Source of the DNA: Calliopum simillimum
Lineage: Eukaryota; Arthropoda; Insecta; Diptera; Lauxaniidae
Length of the DNA stretch: 64,000 nucleotides
Direction of reading: 5' to 3'
NCBI GenBank assembly: GCA_951812925.1
Contig: OX638370.1
Location: forward strand, 1,884,001 to 1,948,000
Below, in pieces: positions 59,351-64,000 of this stretch (position 1 is the first letter of the stretch; each line of letters starts with the position of its first letter). A model generated the notes under the pieces. It was not told the origin of the DNA. It ran no database searches and was given only the letters and a program-made list of their open reading frames with translations. Position numbers and translations under genes: made by a program.

Positions 59351-60289
59351 CTTATGTTTTTAAGTGAGTGGTGCCACGTTCCTTAAATGGAAAAACGCTC
59401 TCACAACTATACCGCTGCATTTTTATGAAATTTACATCATCGATTTTTATGAAATTTGGTATGTGGATAGGGTTACCACAAAGAATAATGATGATAAGTT
59501 GAGAACCAAGGAAGAAATTTTAAAGCCTTATGTGTATCACTGCATTTTATTGTGCTACACCCTCAAAGAGAAAACGCGCAGACATGGTTACCAATGAGAG
59601 TTTGTTGCATGGCCTTTTTAAAGACAAATCGAATTGGTCGAATTTCGGCCACGAGGCCGACTCTAACATATATAAAATGATCTTGTTTCATCTAAGATTT
59701 TTCGGTTTGTGCAGATGCTACAAAATTGCTTCGCTAATTGCCACAGGGTGTAGTGATGTTTATTTTTGCTATGATTTTTGTGTGTCTTTTCTGCAACCAT
59801 GCCCCCAAAGCAGTAAAGGCGACACCTTTTCCTTTTTTTTGGAATGTTAAGTAGAAGTTTGAAACACATAAAGCTCGCAGTAACATGGTATAATCCATCA
59901 TTCCAAGCATTTCACTTTCACAAATTGTTATAGAAATAGGAACCAAAAGTTTCACATCATTTTATTTCGTCAGACTGGACCACTTTCGCGATTATCTTAC
60001 TAATATTTCCCTTATGACCTTAAAATTTCACAGGTTTTTTTATTTTAAAGTGATATTTTTGTATTTTCTCATTAAAAATCCATTGTACGCCATTGCAATT
60101 TGCGTACAAAATTTTGTTTTTCTGACTGACTCATTTAACAACAAAGTCATCATTGTTTACTTAACCATAACAAAGGAATACCCCCAAACGGTTAAATAAT
60201 GTCTGCATACATACACACATACATATATAAATATTTCCATACAACAATACAGACAATACAGTGAAAAAACAATGTTGCCAACCACTAAC
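59351..60289. other. Non-coding sequence next to the first coding exon
   Basis: Open frames here (up to 106 codons, 59530-59850 plus) are unsupported and overlapped on the other strand. CATACATA repeats lie at 60206-60224, just inside the intron. Confidence 0.5.
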
Positions 60290-60292
60290 CTT
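60284..60292 (-). promoter_or_regulatory. Splice donor AAG|GTTAGT
   Basis: It matches the insect donor consensus at eight of nine positions and follows a complete AAG codon. It ends the first coding exon. Confidence 0.75.
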
Positions 60293-60796
60293 ATTTGAGC
60301 TGCCGTTGAATTTCAAAAGTTTCTTGCACGATTTGCCGCGACTTTCGAAATAAATTTCCTGCGGCGTACGACGATGATGCGTTTTGCGTGTTGAACCGAT
60401 GATGCTCGAACTGATGCTGCTGATGCCACCACCACCACCCACATTCAGTCCGTCATAGCTATTGTAGTCACCAATGCTGCTGCTAGCAGTTTTTCCCGAG
60501 TTTTTGCATGATTTCAGTAGACGGCCCAAAACACCACAACATCCAGACTTGTGAATTGGCGTTGAAGAGGTGGTGGTGGTGGTGTTGGTGTTTATGATGT
60601 TGGCATTGCAGTTTCTTAGTGAGCGTTCAGCGGAGCCATTGTTATTATGATGATGGTTGTGATTATGATTGTAGTTGTTGCTGTAGAGACGAGGCGGTGG
60701 CGGTGTCAGTGCGCCAACGTTAAGTGTCGCCGCAGACGATGAGACGTTGACCAGCTCAATGGCACTTATTTTTGACAGATTAACATCCATTTCCAT
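60290..60796 (-). CDS. First coding exon of an unrecognised minus-strand gene
   Basis: The reading frame starts at an ATG in good fly context (AACA before ATGG) and runs 169 codons to the splice donor AAG|GTTAGT, ending on a complete codon (phase 0). The frame continues open for 42 codons past the donor, but that tail is low-quality sequence over CATA repeats and is very probably intron. The peptide has a TPPPP stretch (31-35), an Asn/His run (about 41-53), an Asn/Thr-rich run (62-79), a small Cys/Leu segment SGCCGVLGRLLKSC (84-97), a Gly run (120-124), and a basic, less simple stretch with RTPQEIYFESRGKSCKKLLKF (143-163) that looks the most conserved. The paired cysteines at 86-87 could be palmitoylated, which is inference. 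There is no signal peptide or membrane segment. Base composition is clearly richer in GC than the flanks. I do not recognise the family. The partner exon is probably at 4028-4465. Confidence 0.75.
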
Positions 60797-60806
60797 TGTT
60801 TTTCAT
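60780..60806 (-). promoter_or_regulatory. Short uORF overlapping the main start codon
   Basis: An ATG ten bases upstream of the main ATG, in a different frame, opens an eight-codon reading frame that ends in TAA, 17 bases inside the main coding sequence. Its upstream context (GTCCC before ATGA) is weaker than that of the main ATG. If translated, it would reduce initiation at the main start. Whether it lies in the mature leader depends on the unknown transcription start. Confidence 0.5.
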
Positions 60807-62284
60807 GGGACAGCGTACTGGCAGAGTGTGTGTGGGGAATTTGATGAAAGCGTCGCTTTGGCTATGTTGGTGTTAAATTAAGAAAAATGAACGGGTCGTG
60901 GTGGGGTTAAGTGATTTTTTTTATGTTTTATGCTGCGCGAATTAATATTGTAAATTGGTGACAACTTCCGTTTTGTTTTTCACCACACGCTATGGCTTTG
61001 CTTTTGGTTTTACTACCGCCGACATGACACCTGATGAGCCTCACTTCCGGCGCAAAACGAAAAAGTCCTGTTTCATGCTTTTTTTTTTCACTTTGCAACA
61101 CGCGAAAATTTGTGAACTTTTCAGGTGCGCAAAATTTAAATGGGGGGACTTGGAGGTGAGAGATATTTCGACAAGAGAAGAGTTTGTAGTTGTGCTGCTG
61201 CTTTGTTTGAAAAGTTTTTCAGTTGTTTCCTTCCTATTTGTTGTTGTTGTCTTTTACATGTGTGCAGTGGTACTAAAATAATGTGTTTCAGCGGAATTCT
61301 GTGCCATTCACTGCAAAAACATTAAGAATCGCTGCATTAGACAATTACAATAACAAAAGAACATTAGCAAAAGAGAGCTTCAACTATGTTGCCTTCTTTT
61401 TATGTCCTTTTGGTATACCACCCTTTTTGTTAAAAAATGTTTTTTTCCTACAAAAAGGGTTGGTTCCTTTGTTGTGGTTTTAACTACTGTTGGCATTCCA
61501 TAGGAAGCGCTCTTCTGCTGCTGTTTCTCGCTTCTGTAGTCTGTGAAGTGGGTTTTCAAATTTTGTTGTATTTTTTTATTCGTAAGCTGATTTAGGGTTG
61601 CTCTTGTTAATGTTATTGTTGTTGTTGTTTTTGTTTTATTTGTTTAGTAGATATCGTTAGTTATGGACGTGCACCGGTGCTTATTTTACGTTAACACCCC
61701 ATTCAAAGGGATTTCGTTGATTGCTGCTTTTTGGTGAGGATTTTTTTTTTTATTTTGTTTTCTTTAGAAAATGCGTGTTGCTTTTGAAAAAAGGTTTCAT
61801 CGCGACAGGTTTTTATTAAATGTTTATTTGTGTTCAATTTGAAAAAAGGTAAAGGAATGGCTTATTTTCAAAGTTCGGTTTCAATGTTTGGTTCCATTGA
61901 GTTAAGTACGTTCTTTGACGTAATAAATATTTCAAGTTAGATACATTTGTGAATACGCACTACTGAGAAGCCATTAAAAGTTTTTTGTTATTAATGGTAT
62001 GAGAGCGTACAAGGCATTAAGTTTAGGGTTCCTTTAAAATGAAGCAACTGTCCCCGTTTAGAATTTTTTATGGAATCATTTAACTAACAACATTTAGTGG
62101 TGCTTTTTTATTTGCGGTTGAGTTACTAAGAAAATTTGCCTTCTAATTCTGTATAACTCTCTCGAAACAAATAAATGACTGATTTTCAACTGCTGATGCT
62201 CGTACTAAAAGTTGACTGACCATTTAATTTATGGCTCAATCCGGGAGAAGAAAAAAATTATTTGATACGGCTATGGCAGAAGTA
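60807..62284. other. Presumed 5' leader and upstream region of the minus-strand gene
   Basis: This lies upstream of the start codon on the minus strand. I see no clear TATA box and initiator pair, and no second exon I would defend. TTG runs lie at 61616-61630, T runs at 61079-61090 and 61740-61753. The leader and promoter are expected here or beyond. Confidence 0.4.
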
Positions 62285-62660
62285 ATTGTCCATAATATAT
62301 GGTCTATGATCTGCCCTTTATGATCTATCGTTGATAGTTTATGGTATGTCCTTTATAGTCTATGCTTCATAATACATATATGGACTTTGATCTGTTCTTA
62401 TGATGTATGGTCTATAATATATCGTCTTTGATCTGTCCTTTATGGTTTATGGATAATAATAATGTATGATTATTGAACCACAATCTACTGTCAATGATCA
62501 GTCCTTATGGTCTATGAACCATAATATATAGTCTATGATCTGACCTTATAGTTCATAATAAGTGTATGATCAATTATCTGTCTTTATGGGCAACAGTATA
62601 TGTTCTATGGTCCATAATCTTTGGTTTATCATCTGTCCTTTATGGTCAATGGTCCATAAA
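62285..62660 (+). repeat. Degenerate minisatellite, GATCTGTCCTTTATGGTCTATG
   Basis: Phrases of the form TCTATGATCTGNCCTTTATG and GGTCTATAATATAT recur about seven times between 62308 and 62650 with irregular spacing of roughly 40-80 bases, forming a self-similar low-complexity array. Confidence 0.8.
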
Positions 62661-63138
62661 CCAAAACTGTTGTGGAATAAAATAAAAAAAAACGTCACAA
62701 TACAATGTGAGTCCATCTTACTTCCAGAGCGAAGGAGCAAATTCCAGGACTAAGGTTCAAATAAACGCTAAACTCGAAGCCAGTTTCAATCGCGTGATTT
62801 TTAGCCATTCAGTCGTTTCGAGATACAGAATAAAGGGGATTGTTCATTTTCAAGAGAATTATTGATTCAGTTACTTTTTCAGCTACCGTCGTTATGTATC
62901 TTATGAATATTACTAACAGAAAATATTATAAGCTTTGCTTAGGAGAAAAATACCAGAGTAATCGTGTAGCTTCCTGGCAATCAACCAATTAAATGAATAA
63001 AGGCGAACTTTTTCTTACAACTTAGTACAGATATTTGAACTAGCTAACGTCAACACTTCCAATAAAGGGAAAGGCAAAACAAAAATGGAACCTTGAAGAA
63101 TTTAGAAAATAAGTTATATCGGGTGATATGCATCACTT
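62661..63138. other. Non-coding sequence
   Basis: Nothing is recognised. It separates the minisatellite from the family C element. Confidence 0.5.
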
Positions 63139-63756
63139 CCCTGTATGACCGATGGAGTCAATTGTCTTAGTAGGCTAATCTTTGGTATAATTTTTTTTGG
63201 AAGTAGTCCATAATGAATTACACCTTAAACTAGAATAAATTCACTTATAGTATCAATTGTGTAAAAAATGGTCCAAATGTAATGCAAAGTCGGTCAATTG
63301 TATCAAAAATGGTTGAAATGTAATGCATAATCCGTCATTAGTACCAAAAGTGGTCCAATTGTGTATTGATTATATTCATAACATTACTGACTACTTACTG
63401 TTTGACAGTTCGTCGATTGTGAAGAAGAGCAAACGATTGTGAAACGGTCTAGTGACTTGCGCTGTATGGAGAGGCCCGGGTTCAAATCCTTCACTCGGTG
63501 ATTTTCAATTCCAAGTTTTGAATTTCTATTTATTTGTTCACAATTTGTCTGAAGAGTCTTCGAAATAGACAACAACAAAGCCGAGGCATAAAATAATTAA
63601 AATTATTAAAACAATGTTGATTCACACTGAGATTCGAACACAGAACATATTGCATAGAAATATATAACAAACTCTTTAGCACATTTGGCTATGAAACCTT
63701 TTGAAATTTTTGTGTAAAATTTGAATTTCAAATCAAATTTGTTGAAATTTATAAAT
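63139..63756. mobile_element. Composite non-autonomous element with tRNA-like boxes, family C copy 2
   Basis: It carries the same ordered blocks as copy 1 (GATGGAGTCAATTGTCTTAG, AAGTAGTCCATAATG, TGTAATGCAAAGTCGG, GGGTTCAAATCC, GATTTTCAATTCCAA, GAAGAGTCTTCG, GAGATTCGAAC, GGCTATGAAACC). It also has an extra ~150 bases near 63270-63420 containing partial repeats of the TGGTCCAAATGTAATGCA phrase. It abuts the reverse-oriented TATACCC-type repeat at 63757. Confidence 0.65.
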
Positions 63757-64000
63757 AAAATAAAAAACTAGTAAGGGTGTAAAATTTGGCCTGGCCAAAC
63801 ATTTAATACCCTACACTGCAGTATTTTTAAAATTTTGCTCATATGGTAGGTGCTACGCCCTCTTGTTCGAGTTCACCCAGTTTTTGTTCAGAGCTTGCAT
63901 TTATAGGTTTAAATGTCTGAGTGAAAAATGTTTTCAGCATAGTGTTTTGAAGCTTTTGCTTATATAGGAGGTGCCACGCCCTCTTGTCCGAGTTCCTCTA
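63757..64000 (-). mobile_element. TATACCC-type dispersed repeat, partial copy running off the window
   Basis: On the minus strand it ends AAATTTTACACCCTTACTAGTT, preceded by AAATGTTTGGCCAGGCC and GGGTATT, exactly the 3' end seen at 56160-56210. GCCCTCTTGT(T/C)CGAGTTC phrases occur twice (63857 and 63978), about 120 bases apart. Confidence 0.75.

Larger units (their letters stand above)
4466..60289 (-). other. Putative giant intron (55.8 kb) between the two coding exons
   Basis: This is inferred from a phase-0 donor (GTTAGT at 60289-60284) and a phase-0 acceptor (CCTCACAG ending at 4466) on the same strand, with no convincing coding exon found between them. It may contain small undetected exons or nested transcripts. 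Nearly all transposon fragments listed here lie within it. Long introns loaded with such debris are common in large-genome flies. A cDNA spanning both exons would settle it. Confidence 0.45.

Noticed and set aside
60161..60289. 42-codon extension of the first exon past the donor
   Set aside because: It encodes hydrophobic/Cys-rich sequence over CATA microsatellites, and the consensus donor at 60289 explains the boundary better.

Overview
The window is AT-rich, gene-poor nuclear DNA that most resembles an intron-rich locus of a higher fly (Diptera, Brachycera). The signs are runs of CAG/CAA-type triplets, frequent CATA/TACA microsatellites, degenerate LINE fragments, many short inverted-repeat transposons, and a dispersed repeat carrying the fly-typical block GTTTGTAACGC / TTCTTGATCAG / GCCATGTCCGTCTGTC. 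A tephritid-like fly would fit, but the sequence alone does not fix the genus.

Only two stretches look like genuine protein-coding exons, both on the minus strand. At 60290-60796 there is a start-codon exon of 169 codons, ending in a good splice donor (AAG|GTTAGT). At 4028-4465 there is a terminal exon of 145 codons plus stop, preceded by a very good splice acceptor (long pyrimidine tract, then CAG|ATA). Both junctions are phase 0, so they can be joined directly. The simplest model is one minus-strand gene with a 55.8-kb intron filling most of the window, possibly with small exons I cannot see. I do not recognise the protein.

The rest is non-coding sequence and transposon debris. In order: decayed tandem repeats at 0.8-1.6 kb; a reverse-oriented fragment of the TATACCC-type repeat at 2.2 kb; a 57-bp tandem repeat at 5.95 kb; two copies of one MITE family at 6.4 and 9.3 kb; AT-rich repeats and a small inverted-repeat element at 12.3-13.45 kb; a 62-bp-period decayed repeat at 18.2 kb; a near-perfect 675-bp foldback with intact 8-bp target duplications at 21.08 kb; an R1-like LINE fragment (minus) at 22.1-23.3 kb; another LINE 3' end (plus) at 25.3-26.2 kb; a short hairpin element at 26.4 kb; a tandem duplication at 27.4 kb; a hAT-like element at 30.5 kb; a large foldback at 35.9 kb with a half copy at 47 kb; a GACAC(T)n minisatellite at 38.8 kb; a decayed tRNA-Lys copy at 41.4 kb; a three-unit alternating inverted repeat at 46.5 kb; a 1.3-kb foldback at 50.35 kb; composite repeats with tRNA-like promoter boxes at 52 and 63.1 kb; the TATACCC-type repeat with a nested insertion at 54.56-56.2 kb; and a minisatellite at 62.3 kb.

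No CRISPR array, operon, rRNA gene or bacterial/viral gene cluster is present. The most notable points are the long-intron gene model and the density of long, partly near-perfect inverted repeats inside its putative intron. If transcribed, these would fold into long hairpins.
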